Shown one piece after another: positions 51,572-61,899 of a stretch of 64,000 nt of DNA. Origin of the DNA: Bilabrum cf. latius (lineage: Eukaryota > Bigyra: Bicosoecida > Bigyra > Bicosoecida). Positions within the stretch are counted from its first letter, which is position 1. Each line of letters opens with the position of its first letter. Location of the stretch: NCBI GenBank assembly GCA_965178125.1, contig CBCXTV010000001.1, forward strand, positions 124,001 through 188,000. Direction: 5' to 3'. The notes below the pieces were generated by a model, which saw nothing but the letters and a program-made list of their open reading frames with translations, was not told where the DNA came from and ran no database searches. A program made the translations under genes and the position numbers.

Positions 51572-53857
51572 ATGTCGGCTCCGTTCAAGGGCGAAACGAT
51601 GAGTTTGTCTGTTGCCGAGTCGCTGAAGTCCCGAGTCGCATCCTGCTCCTGGGATCCCGCGTGGGTTTCCGCGAGCTGCGTGCCGTGCGATGGCCTCCCC
51701 ACAAGCCAGGAGTCAGAAGCGTCCACGACGGCGACCTCTGCTTTGTTAGGGGTGTCCGAGGCGTCCCCAACGTGCTCGTGTGGCCTCGGTGTCTCCAATT
51801 CGGTGGCTGCAGCGCGCGCGGCCGCTGTCCCGAGTTTTGGCTTTGACGATGCGGAGAACGACTTCGACGCCAGTCTCGACATGATTGAGGCCTCATGCGA
51901 GGTCGCATGCGAGGCAGAATGCGAGGGCGATCCGGGAGCCTGCTTGTTGTCCCACGGCAAGTCGAGCGGTCAGTGGCAGATCGGCGTAGTGGGTGAACGA
52001 GTCCTTTATGAGGGCCTCAGCGTTGAGGGCGACATTCCTGGCCGCGTTGCTGCCTCCGAAGCGCTCGCCGCGGGTGTCATCAATTTGGAACCCCCGTCAG
52101 AGGAAGTACTTTTGCCGGTGCAGCTTCTGCGGAGTAGTCAAGGTTACCGTGGGGTTCTGCCCATCGAGGATTCTGCGCCCGATGCGAGGGGGCGACCGCA
52201 GATGCTCATGCTCCCCGATTTCGTGCCCCGCGTGAAGAGGCGGCGTCTTCGGCAGAAGTGCGACCCTGCTGAGGGCGATGCAGCACCGAGTCTTGCGGCT
52301 CATCTCGGACCTCCGCCCGCGGCTCGTGCCGCGGCCGGAGCGTCTGGGCCGCAGCGCTCGACTGGAAGGCCTTCGACTCGTCCTATTGATAGTGTCATCT
52401 ATCGTCTCCTGCGGGTTTTCCCTGACGATTTCAAGTTGGCGTTTCCGGCGTCGGTGTCACACCAGCGGAAGCGGTGCCTCATCAGGGAGGCGCTTCGCAA
52501 TGTACCCGGTGACCGCATGTGCATCTTGAAAGACTGGGCTGCGGGGGCGGAGGACACTCCTTGCCAGCTTCGTTTCGAGGAGCTCTTCCCGGAGCTTGCG
52601 CGGCAGCGGGACGAAGTTGTGAGGAATCCGGGATCGCACTCAGTGCCCGTGGGCGAGATTGTGCCTGCGTCCGACAAGAACACGAGGCGGGGAAGGGCCG
52701 TGATGCTTACCTTTCACGGTCGCTGGGGTGTCGAAAAGGAGCCTGTGCGCGACATCATGTCGGCATCCGTGGCAAGGGGCGTCCTGAGGCGATTGGTTCT
52801 CGCGTCTCCGTTCTATGTGGAGCTTTGGGCCACCTTCAAGGCATGGGCGCAGGACATCGCGCGGCGGATGATGTGGCCTCAGCTGTCCATGAAAATGGAG
52901 CTCTCCCTGCACCGCAAGCACGCCGCAAACTTGGTGCACTTCCACGTATGCATGACGGATTCCGAGAAGTCGCATCGTTGTCGCGTGGCGGAGGATTTCA
53001 TGTGGGCCGGCAGCAGGCCGAATGTCGTCTACGGCTCCGGGCGGTCAGCGAAGGCGCAGGAACGTGGCGCGTCGGAGTTACACTATTATTGTCAAGCTCC
53101 CAAAGTCGGTGCGCTGCTTTGCGCCACGAACTACCGAGCCGGACGCGATTTCGTCGTCAATGGTAAGTTCGTGCACGCGTTGTTCGCACGCTTCAAAATG
53201 GATCCGGACGTCGCGAGAAGGGAACTCGTGGCGTATCGGTGTCGGGACGCCGAGAACTTAGTGCGCGCCATCGACTTCCACATACAGAATACCGCGGAGA
53301 GGAGAGAGGTGTGCGCGCAGGCCGCGGTGCACGTAGTGACGAAGCTCCGCCCCTTTAAGGTGGTGCCCGAAGTCGAGAAGTGGCGCGAGAGCTATCGTCA
53401 GGAGTGGTTCGCGCACATGCGCTTCAAGTTCCTTGTCTTGGTGGGGGACTCCCGGTTCGGGAAGACAGTGTACGCGCGGAATCTCTTCGGGAGCGAAAGG
53501 ACTCTTGTTGTGAACTGTCAGGGCAGTGTGGAACCTCCGCTCCGTGGCTTCGATCGAAGTCGGCATGTGGCCATTGTGTTCGACGAGGCAAATGCCCTGT
53601 GGGTCGTCAACAACAAACAGGTCTTTCAGGCTGGCCTTGACCCCTCCCTGCTCGGCCAGAGCAAGACGAACAGCCTCGCATACTCTGTGTGGCTCCACGG
53701 TATCGCCCTGATCATCTGCACGAATTCGTGGGGCTCTGACGTGACGGAGTCGGCGGACCGCGATTGGCTTGACAACAACTGCACGAAAGTGGAGGTGAAA
53801 GATCGGCTCTACTTCGACGAGGACTTGTTGTCTCTCACGGATGTGCAGAAGAGCTGA
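51572..53857 (+). CDS. rep: Gene H, Rep protein, copy 2
   Basis: Translation identical to 24377-26662, with all HUH and helicase motif residues kept. The 18-bp palindrome at the start codon is at 51556-51573. Confidence 0.85.
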   Translation: MSAPFKGETMSLSVAESLKSRVASCSWDPAWVSASCVPCDGLPTSQESEASTTATSALLGVSEASPTCSCGLGVSNSVAAARAAAVPSFGFDDAENDFDASLDMIEASCEVACEAECEGDPGACLLSHGKSSGQWQIGVVGERVLYEGLSVEGDIPGRVAASEALAAGVINLEPPSEEVLLPVQLLRSSQGYRGVLPIEDSAPDARGRPQMLMLPDFVPRVKRRRLRQKCDPAEGDAAPSLAAHLGPPPAARAAAGASGPQRSTGRPSTRPIDSVIYRLLRVFPDDFKLAFPASVSHQRKRCLIREALRNVPGDRMCILKDWAAGAEDTPCQLRFEELFPELARQRDEVVRNPGSHSVPVGEIVPASDKNTRRGRAVMLTFHGRWGVEKEPVRDIMSASVARGVLRRLVLASPFYVELWATFKAWAQDIARRMMWPQLSMKMELSLHRKHAANLVHFHVCMTDSEKSHRCRVAEDFMWAGSRPNVVYGSGRSAKAQERGASELHYYCQAPKVGALLCATNYRAGRDFVVNGKFVHALFARFKMDPDVARRELVAYRCRDAENLVRAIDFHIQNTAERREVCAQAAVHVVTKLRPFKVVPEVEKWRESYRQEWFAHMRFKFLVLVGDSRFGKTVYARNLFGSERTLVVNCQGSVEPPLRGFDRSRHVAIVFDEANALWVVNNKQVFQAGLDPSLLGQSKTNSLAYSVWLHGIALIICTNSWGSDVTESADRDWLDNNCTKVEVKDRLYFDEDLLSLTDVQKS

Positions 53858-54261
53858 CGCCGGCCGCTGAGGTTTTCAGTCCGGTTCACACGAGCGCCGG
53901 AGCCGCAGCGGCAGCCGCTTCGGTGCTCCTGAAGGTCTAATGTCCTCAATGCGTTTCGTGTGCAAAAAGGATGTGGTTTCTACATGGGGGCATTCCGCAA
54001 GTTTCATGTGGTCCGTCGCGTTCGTCCGGGGGAGTGCTTGCCTAGTATTGGGAGCTTGCCTGACACACACACACGTGGCACCCAGCCTGATGGGTTGCAA
54101 GTGTGTGTGTGTCTCCGCAGTGCCGCGGTTGGGACCCGGCGGGTCGTTTGCTTTTACGTCGCCGCGTCGCGCGCCGACGAGACATTTCTTGGTCTCAGAA
54201 GCCTCTGCTTCCGGTAGGCGCGCCGTGTACACTCGCGGGCCGAAGGTGGGTGCGTTGCTTG

Positions 54262-54954
54262 ATGGCCTACGTCGGTATCGCCGATGCACCGTATGTGCCC
54301 GTGGTTGCCGCGTCGACCTCCGAGCACGCCCCGGAGGGCGAGGTGGAGATGATGCTTGCGCCTCTTGCCGGAGATGTCGGTTTCAAGCGGCCTCGCGTGT
54401 TTCCTCCCGGTTCGCGACTTCTTCCTAAGTCGCCGGCCCATCCGGCGGTGCTCATAACAGCGCTCGGCAGTGAGGCACCCCAGGACACACAGTGCGTCGT
54501 TTGGTCGGACTCTAAGGCTTTCGACCTCGCGGAGTTTGTATGCTCTTCCTGCGGCTGCAATCGTGTCATGGCGGACCTGAATCATCGTATGCGTGATCGT
54601 CTCGTACGTCGCGTGCAGCGCACGCTTTATGCCGATGATTCTCCGTGCGGCAGGGGTGCGATTTCGTGTCGTGCTTGTCGCGAGAAGGCGCGCGACGCGG
54701 CGCCGAAGACGTCGATTATGAACGCGGCGAACAAGAAGAAGATCTCGGGAACTCTTCGCATGCAGTTGGATCTCATTGTAGAGACCGGGGAGCGGAAGGG
54801 TCAGCGTTGTACTGCGGAGAAAATTCTGACATTGGGAACGATGAAGCAGCACAGGGTTTTCGAGAGGGACCTTTACGATGAGGCATGGCGCGGGCTTGTT
54901 CGTCTGTCTGGACGCGAGGCTTGGAGCGATGACGACTCGTGGTCTCCGCGTTGA
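54262..54954 (+). CDS. Gene A, zinc-ribbon-like protein, copy at the 2/3 junction
   Basis: Translation identical to 27067-27759. It spans the arbitrary boundary at 54390. The GT/CA hairpin upstream is at 54062-54113. Confidence 0.65.
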   Translation: MAYVGIADAPYVPVVAASTSEHAPEGEVEMMLAPLAGDVGFKRPRVFPPGSRLLPKSPAHPAVLITALGSEAPQDTQCVVWSDSKAFDLAEFVCSSCGCNRVMADLNHRMRDRLVRRVQRTLYADDSPCGRGAISCRACREKARDAAPKTSIMNAANKKKISGTLRMQLDLIVETGERKGQRCTAEKILTLGTMKQHRVFERDLYDEAWRGLVRLSGREAWSDDDSWSPR

Positions 54955-56073
54955 GCTTGCGTGACGGTTTTCCCTCTTAACCTGGCCTCTTGCGTGGCGC
55001 TGCTTCCGCGTGTGGCCTGAGCGTGCGACCTAAGCGTTCGGCCTGCTGTCGCGTGTGACCTGAGCGAACGGGCGCTCGACAGTATCCCGCGTTTGTTGCT
55101 TCTGGGGTTCAAGAAACTTGTACTTTTTGGGCTGTACGGTGGTCAGTGGTGCACGGTTCGTTCGCAGCCTCCGCGTTGTTGGAAAGCTATGGTGGAGCAT
55201 GGTTCTTTTCGCAGCCTCCGCGTTGTGATCAAGCTACGGTGGAGCATGGTTCGTGAGCATGGTTCTTTTCGCAGCCTCCGCGTTGTTGACACGTGAAAGC
55301 TACGCGAACGTGACCACACAATAGGCCATACCCCAGGTGAAATCCGGACTCGGACATCCAGACGAAACGGCATCATGCACACTGTTGAACACACAAATGA
55401 CACTGAGCTCCACCGTAACGTAACTTTCCATCACCACCTGGTTTATTTTCTCCGCGATGGCAGCTTAGCGGTGACGCTGTGTCTTCGGGCATGAAGGGGC
55501 AAATCTTTGATTTTTTGGGCCCTGTTTCGGTCACCGAAAAGTCGTGTGATTTCTGGCGCGCAGGAGGAGTGACGCAAGGTATTTCTGAACCGTTTTCCGG
55601 ACGCTTTCCGGGCCTCCCATGTGACCGCTTTTTGCGTACCGAAACACGTTCCGCGCGTGAGGAGCAGATGCGGATCTCCGCGGGGTCCTAGTTGTGTCCT
55701 TTTTCGGGGGACGAAATCGGGCGCACTTGTCGTGCCGATTCGTGGTCGTCTCTGAGACCGGCTGCGAGTCGGGAAAGGTGCCCGGGAGATGCTCGTGTCC
55801 TTGGCTTCGTATTTCTCCGCGTATTCTTCAAACGCGGGCGCACGTCTCCTACCGATTCGTGGTCGGTTTCCGAGGCCGATCGCGAGTCGGGAAATGCGCC
55901 CGCGATGCGCTCTCGATCTCGGAAAGGGCGGGAGTCCGTTCTTGCATTCGGAATGGGCGGGGAGTTGCTTTTCCTGGGAGCATGTGCGAGATTCCTTCTC
56001 CGCGGGTCCTCTTTCGGCTTCGGCAGTCAGCAGCGCACTCTGCGGGAACGGCATTCTCCGAGTCTCTTTGCCG

Positions 56074-57081
56074 ATGATGTCTGAGGAGAAACCCTCCGAG
56101 AGCATTGCTGTTTCCTTGGGAGACGGCCGCAATCTTCGTGCGCGTCGAGGCGCCGGTGATATGGGAAACGAGGGCGGCATGTTGGCGCGCGAGGTCGACG
56201 CGCCGGCGGAGCACGCCGGCGCGGCGGCAAGCGTCGATGATTCGCTCGGCCCCCACATCGAGAGCGGCGGCGCGGAGGCGGCGTCCACGGGGATGCTCGG
56301 AGAGGAGAGCGGCAAGGCAGCGCCGAAGGAGGACGCCGAAGACGACGGCGGCAAGAAGACGGAGGAGGAGGATGCTCGCGGCGGTGGACGTGCTGTGGTG
56401 CCCGGAGGTAATGACGACGTATGGACCAACGCAGCAGCTTGGAAGGCGGGTGGCGGCGTGGCAGCCGGGGCGGTCTCTGGCGCTGATAGCTGGGATCAAT
56501 GGGGGACCCCTGCGAAGTCGTCATGGGGGGAGACGTACGTGCTGCGGCAGGTCGCGTCGGAGCCGGCGGAGGAGGCGACATGGACTTGCAACGCGTGCCA
56601 GTGCTGCAAGCCCCGGTCGGCGTACTTTAAGAAGTGGAAGGACTGGATCCAACCAGTTTGCCGGGTGTGTTGCGACAAGTTCGACAACGCGACGCCGTGG
56701 TGGGTGTGGTGCAAGAGCTGCAAAAACGAGTATCCGGCGTACCGATTTCCCCAGATCCGCCGGAAGAAGGAGAACTTGCGCTATTTCTTCCCTGAGGACT
56801 GGTGCGCGAAGTGCCTGGTTGCGCGTGGCTGGAGTCTCCATGATGTCCGTTCCTCTGCGGGTGAAGCGAAGCGTTGGGTGCCAAAAGCTGGCGCGAATAC
56901 CGGTGACGGCGACAACGACGCTCGTGCTCCCGCACGCGACGAGCTTCCTGCAGGAGGCGCCGCCTCCTGCAGCAACGCCGTGCGTCAGAGTTCTTCGCGT
57001 GACGAGGCCTTGGATGACATCAAGCGGGCCATGGAGCTTCTCCAGAATGCGGAAAGGTTCCTCCTCACGATGCCAGCGTGA
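56074..57081 (+). CDS. Gene B, copy 3
   Basis: Identical to copy 1 (Leu 58, Gln 142) and unlike copy 2. Confidence 0.72.
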   Translation: MMSEEKPSESIAVSLGDGRNLRARRGAGDMGNEGGMLAREVDAPAEHAGAAASVDDSLGPHIESGGAEAASTGMLGEESGKAAPKEDAEDDGGKKTEEEDARGGGRAVVPGGNDDVWTNAAAWKAGGGVAAGAVSGADSWDQWGTPAKSSWGETYVLRQVASEPAEEATWTCNACQCCKPRSAYFKKWKDWIQPVCRVCCDKFDNATPWWVWCKSCKNEYPAYRFPQIRRKKENLRYFFPEDWCAKCLVARGWSLHDVRSSAGEAKRWVPKAGANTGDGDNDARAPARDELPAGGAASCSNAVRQSSSRDEALDDIKRAMELLQNAERFLLTMPA

Positions 57082-58182
57082 CGCGGGAGCTTCCCGAATG
57101 GGTCCGTCGTACTGTGAGGGCGCTCCGGAAGGAAGAGCGCGAGTGAGTCATCCTTGCGCCGAGGTGAGCGCGACGTCGGAGGAGCACGGTCGTTTGATTG
57201 GGAACGATATGGTCGGCAGAGTGTGAAAATCCGAGTTTCTCGTGCAGGATTGGGCAGCTCTCTAGATATCTTGCCTGGGAAGGGTGTGATGTGGTGGGAG
57301 CGCTTCCGCCTCACGTGGCAGACGTCCACACTTCCTGGTTCCCCGGCAGGCTGTTTGGCGAGACGGAGTGGCAAAGCATCCGCCTGCTGATTCCTACTTT
57401 GTTACCTCGATTGTGAGCTCGGAGCTTGGGGCGGAGGATTCTGCGGGCAGCTCATGTGTGCCTAGAGTGTCATCCCGCGACCCTCTGACTTCTGTTCGTG
57501 GCTTTACCTCTTCGCGCAGGAAGATTCCTCATGAGGCAAGCCCGGTCCGAACTCGCGTGGGATGCCGTGCGCTGGTGCGGCTTCCACTCATCCCCGGGGT
57601 GGGGAGCGCTGGGTAAAGGATCGTCTGTCCCTGCAAGTTTCGATTCGACGAGGTGCGGCAGCATGACGCGGACCGAGGTGAAGTCCTTTGTCCGCGATAG
57701 GTCGCCGCGTCGCGCGGTGGCGACCCCACAGCGCCCCAATCCCATTCCGGAGAGGGGGTGTGATGCAGTGGGAGCCCTTCCGCCTCACGTGACAGACGTT
57801 CACACTTCCTGGTTCCCATAAGGTCTTCAGCACAGCGCATGCGAGGCAGGCTGTTCGGCGAGACGTAGTGGCATCGCCCCCGCCTGCTCATTCCTACTTT
57901 GTTACCTCGATTGTCAGCTTGGGGCTCGGGGCGGCGGATTCAGCGGGCAGCTCATGTATGCTGGAGTGTCATCCCGCGACCTCTGACTTCTGTCCGTGGC
58001 TTTACCTCTTCGCGCAGGAAGATTCCTCATGAGGCAAGCCCGGTGCGAACTCCTGTGGGATGCCGTGCGCTGGTTCGGATTCCACTCATGCCCGATGTGG
58101 GGAGCGCTAGGGTAAAGGATCGTCTGTCCCTGCAAGTTTCGATTCGGCTCGAGTCAATGTGAGGAAGGAGAGGTGCGGCAGC

Positions 58183-58704
58183 ATGACGCGGAACGAGGTG
58201 ACGTCCTTTGTCCGCGATAGGTCGCCGCGTCGCGCGGTGGCGACCCCGCAGCGCCCAAACCCCGCCCCGCCTAGTCCTCACTCGACAGCGGTGTCGAACC
58301 TGCAGCAGCGCTTCGAGAACATGCAGCAGCGTGCGGAAAGCTTGAGCGCTCAGCTGGAGTACGCCCAAAGTGTGATCAGGCTGCTCTCAGGCCTGTTGCG
58401 CGATGAGGCTCCTCGGTTCTATGCAGACTTTGATCCCGTGATTCGGCGTGCGATGTCTGGCGCAAGCGGCTCCGTTGCGGGTAGGTCTTTCCGTCTTGTG
58501 GACGGAGGCGTCATCCACGGACCTGACACAGCAGTCGCTGCTCCTCCGCGTCGTCTCATCGTTGAGGTGCGTACGGACTGGGAGATGACCGAGACTGCCT
58601 CAACTGTGCTGGATTCCTCAGGATCAGACGACATGGGTTCCGAGGACTCGCCGCCGCCGACCGTCGTCCTCCCCAGCGGCGCGGCGGGCGCCGGCGGTGC
58701 CTAG
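58183..58704 (+). CDS. Gene C, copy 3
   Basis: Translation identical to 3793-4314. The leader base at 57648 is A, as in copy 1. Confidence 0.6.
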   Translation: MTRNEVTSFVRDRSPRRAVATPQRPNPAPPSPHSTAVSNLQQRFENMQQRAESLSAQLEYAQSVIRLLSGLLRDEAPRFYADFDPVIRRAMSGASGSVAGRSFRLVDGGVIHGPDTAVAAPPRRLIVEVRTDWEMTETASTVLDSSGSDDMGSEDSPPPTVVLPSGAAGAGGA

Positions 58705-59242
58705 TCCTCGGCAGCTCCTGCATCGGAGCCTCCTGTCGAGATTCGATCGCGCAACGTCGTTCCTTACATTGCTTGCCGTCGCATGTGCCGGGCGGTGGTG
58801 GGTGTGCGTGTTCGCCGAAAGTTCCCGGCCTCGTCTTCCTCAGGAGAGCTCCTCGACCCGAAATTGGCAGCTCAGCGCTGCCGTGGCCGATACAGTACCC
58901 GTGCATGGCCAGTTGGCAGCTACGCGCTGCCGTTGCCAATGTCGTCCGCACGAGAGCAGAGTGGCAGCTCAGCGCAGGCGAGAAACCGCGCTCGCAATGC
59001 TGCGAGGTGTATTCAATGCTGTGCACGTGTCTATCCCGCTCCCTGGTTTTGTCTCGCTTGCGCCAGTGTGACCGCAGCAGAGCGGGTGCTTCCCGTGCGT
59101 CTTCAGCTTTGAGCACTCCTCCAGCGACAGGAAGGCATTCGCTTGCTCTCGCTCCCCGCCTGCGTCCTATCCCTCCCGGGTATCTTCAGAGGCCACAGGC
59201 AGTGCGAAGCTTGGCAGCGGGTCCGTCCGCGTCGTTTCGGCT

Positions 59243-60880
59243 GTGAGCGATCTTCTGCCCGGTTCCTCACGCGTCATAATGTCCTCTGCTTCGGTGCCGG
59301 ATCAGCTCGCACGGATCAGTAAGGAGCTGAAGTGTCTCAGAGACGCGAGACAACGGGCGCGCAATGGGCTGCGCCATCCGTGGTTGCGCGCCATGGAGGC
59401 ACAGGTCGCTGAGGTTATTCGTCATCACCCCGGCGGTGGCGAGGCAGCTCTTCGAACCTATGTCTCTCGTCAGTTGCAGAGTCGACAGGTTTCCACGCGG
59501 ACGGCTTCGCAGGAGGAGTTTCAAAGGCAGGTCGATGAGGAGGTCGCGCTCACCATGAGGCGCCCAGCTGAGGCGTGGCAGCGAAATCCTCTTCGCTCAT
59601 GTCATCGAGAGTCCGTGGCACGCGCAGAGACCTTTCTCGCCGAGGCTTCTGTCGTTGCTTGGATCGACCATGTGAACGAGCAGCGTGGGTGTGCTCCAAC
59701 TGGGAACATGGTTTTCGCCATGCTTGCGAGGATGGGCGTTCGCGCGGGGAAGGACTCGGCTCGACGGCAGTGGCTCCTGCGCTTCCGTCGTCGTTGGCGG
59801 CTTCGGCATGGCCGATTGAAGAAGCAGCCCCCGGTAACACTCGATTACGTCAGACTCGCGTGTCGTGTCTTCTATCAGTGGATTGAATTCGCAGAAGCGC
59901 GAGTGCCCCCCAACCGCCGCCTCGTCTTTGTGAATTTCGATGAGTCCAGCGTGCCCTTTGCCTTTCCGGGAATGCGCGGGTACATCGCACCGAGGTCAGG
60001 AACGGAGCCCGCTTCGCTTGGTTCGCGCACGGAGCGCCTCGCCTCGAATAGCAATCGAGGATCGTACACCTTTCTGGGTTTTATTAGCGACTGCCCGGAA
60101 ATCCAGCGACGACTCCCGCGTATACTCATCGGGAAGCACACGCGGCTGAGCAAGCGCTTGATGCGTGGGGCGCCGAACCAAATGGTGGACGGAATGGAAG
60201 TCTGGGCCCGAGAGAGCTCGTGGGTGACGCAGTCCCTCATGTTCGACATTCTGCGTCGGCTTTTCGCTTCTTGGATGGACATTCAGCATGAGATCTATCC
60301 AATAGTGATACTTGACTGCGCGCCCCAACACATTTCCACTGAGATTGTGAACTTCGCACACGGCCTTGGCATGGATCTCGTGTTTATTCCTGGTCGACTC
60401 ACCTTCCTGCTTCAGCCGTTGGACGTTCTCGTCTTTCAGCTTCTTAAGCGCGACCTTCGGGAGACGTGGATGCAGGAGCGCTCGCGTCATGAAGCGGGTC
60501 ATGTCGATGTCTCTTGCCATCTCAGGGTTGTCGCTGAGTGCACGAAGAGAGTGCTCTCGTCTGGCTCGTGGCAAGGCGCTTTCGATATGACAGGCATTAC
60601 CAGCGGCAGGCGCCGCTTGCATTCGACCCTACGGCGCTTGTTTGAGTGTGACATGGAGGACATCTCCAGCGATGCTCCGTCTGTCGACCAGCTCCGCTTC
60701 ATCAGCAGTCCGCAGCAGCCTCTCCCGCACGATGCGCTCATCAACAGGGCCCCAGTCGCGTCCGGACACGCGGTCGACGGAGGCGTCCACGGTGGTAACG
60801 CTCGCCGCGTGCCTCGTGGCCGCAGACTAAACGGATGGACCCCCCGCGATCGCGCTCACCCCTCGGCGGCCATGCCGTGA
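59243..60880 (+). CDS. Gene D, pogo-like DDE protein, copy 3
   Basis: Translation identical to 4853-6490. Confidence 0.85.
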   Translation: MSDLLPGSSRVIMSSASVPDQLARISKELKCLRDARQRARNGLRHPWLRAMEAQVAEVIRHHPGGGEAALRTYVSRQLQSRQVSTRTASQEEFQRQVDEEVALTMRRPAEAWQRNPLRSCHRESVARAETFLAEASVVAWIDHVNEQRGCAPTGNMVFAMLARMGVRAGKDSARRQWLLRFRRRWRLRHGRLKKQPPVTLDYVRLACRVFYQWIEFAEARVPPNRRLVFVNFDESSVPFAFPGMRGYIAPRSGTEPASLGSRTERLASNSNRGSYTFLGFISDCPEIQRRLPRILIGKHTRLSKRLMRGAPNQMVDGMEVWARESSWVTQSLMFDILRRLFASWMDIQHEIYPIVILDCAPQHISTEIVNFAHGLGMDLVFIPGRLTFLLQPLDVLVFQLLKRDLRETWMQERSRHEAGHVDVSCHLRVVAECTKRVLSSGSWQGAFDMTGITSGRRRLHSTLRRLFECDMEDISSDAPSVDQLRFISSPQQPLPHDALINRAPVASGHAVDGGVHGGNARRVPRGRRLNGWTPRDRAHPSAAMP

Positions 60881-61899
60881 CCTCGACCACGACCATGTCA
60901 GGGGCGAACGCGACTTCGTCAACCTCGAGCACGACCATCCCAGCGGCGAACGCGGCTTCCTCGATGGGATCCCTGACCCCGACGAAGCTTCCCCGACCTC
61001 GGCCACGTGAACCTGCAGGCGCATTCTTGCCCGATGTGCCCGCGCAGGTGGCGGCCTGCACGGCGTGGGCGCCACCGTTTCGTCGACCAGACAGCTCAGC
61101 CACTCCGGCGACGCGCGAGGCGGCAACGTCCACGTGCATCAATCCGTGGACCGCTCTCTCCTGGTATCCGACACCACCGCAGCCGACGGACCCCCCTTCC
61201 GACAGGCCTCGCGAGGTACCGAACCGGAGCTCCCGGCAGCAGCGCAGGCGTCATGCTTGGGGCGGCACGTGGGTGTTCGACGACGCCATTACGCTCAGCG
61301 ATTGCGGGTCGAGGGTGCAGATCGACGCGCCGCAGTCGAAGCTCTTGGCGATGGTCCTGCCCCGGAAGTCGGGCCAGTGGATTCCTCGTAGGCTGCGCTC
61401 GCGTACGATCTGGTATTTGGCTGGGGAGCAGTCGGCCGTGATCACCAACCTCAAGTGCCAGGCCTGCAGTCGGGTCAAGCACGCGGACAGCTTCAACCCG
61501 AAGAGCTTGCGTCGGGCTCAGTACTCGTTGCTGCATTCCCTGTGGCCCGGCTACATACGACGTACCGAGCGGTCTATTTGGTGCACGCAGTGTGCGGTGG
61601 AGGACCAGTTGATGCAGGGCAACTTTCCGGACGGCTACTGTTTCCGGATCCGCGCCACACTCGAAATTTGCCATCAAGATCGCGTCGCGGCCAAGCTGTT
61701 TGCAGTGCACGACAGTAACGCTCTCTTCGAGCAGATCCCGCTGAGCTCCCGTGCGGCCATGGACGTGGCGGAGCAGTTGCGCCGATACTGGCAGGATGCC
61801 GTGTCCTCAGACGGCCAGAGCAACATCTTCCACAGCGACCACGTTTCGACAGACGACGACTCTGAGTTCGCACCGGGCGGACCGGAGAGCGTGCCGTGA
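60835..61899 (+). CDS. Gene E, zinc-ribbon-like protein, copy 3
   Basis: Translation identical to 6445-7509. It is the last intact gene in the window; the rest of copy 3 holds the origin-like cassette (62101-62352) and the minus-strand remnants (62668-62883, 63526-63777). Confidence 0.68.
   Translation: MDPPRSRSPLGGHAVTSTTTMSGANATSSTSSTTIPAANAASSMGSLTPTKLPRPRPREPAGAFLPDVPAQVAACTAWAPPFRRPDSSATPATREAATSTCINPWTALSWYPTPPQPTDPPSDRPREVPNRSSRQQRRRHAWGGTWVFDDAITLSDCGSRVQIDAPQSKLLAMVLPRKSGQWIPRRLRSRTIWYLAGEQSAVITNLKCQACSRVKHADSFNPKSLRRAQYSLLHSLWPGYIRRTERSIWCTQCAVEDQLMQGNFPDGYCFRIRATLEICHQDRVAAKLFAVHDSNALFEQIPLSSRAAMDVAEQLRRYWQDAVSSDGQSNIFHSDHVSTDDDSEFAPGGPESVP

Larger units (their letters stand above)
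27196..54390. repeat. 27,195-bp tandem unit, copy 2
   Basis: Full second copy in the same orientation, offset +27,195 from copy 1. It carries the alternative base at every site listed for copy 1, for example G at 28272 and C at 35983. It has no length change, so all reading frames are kept. Confidence 0.97.
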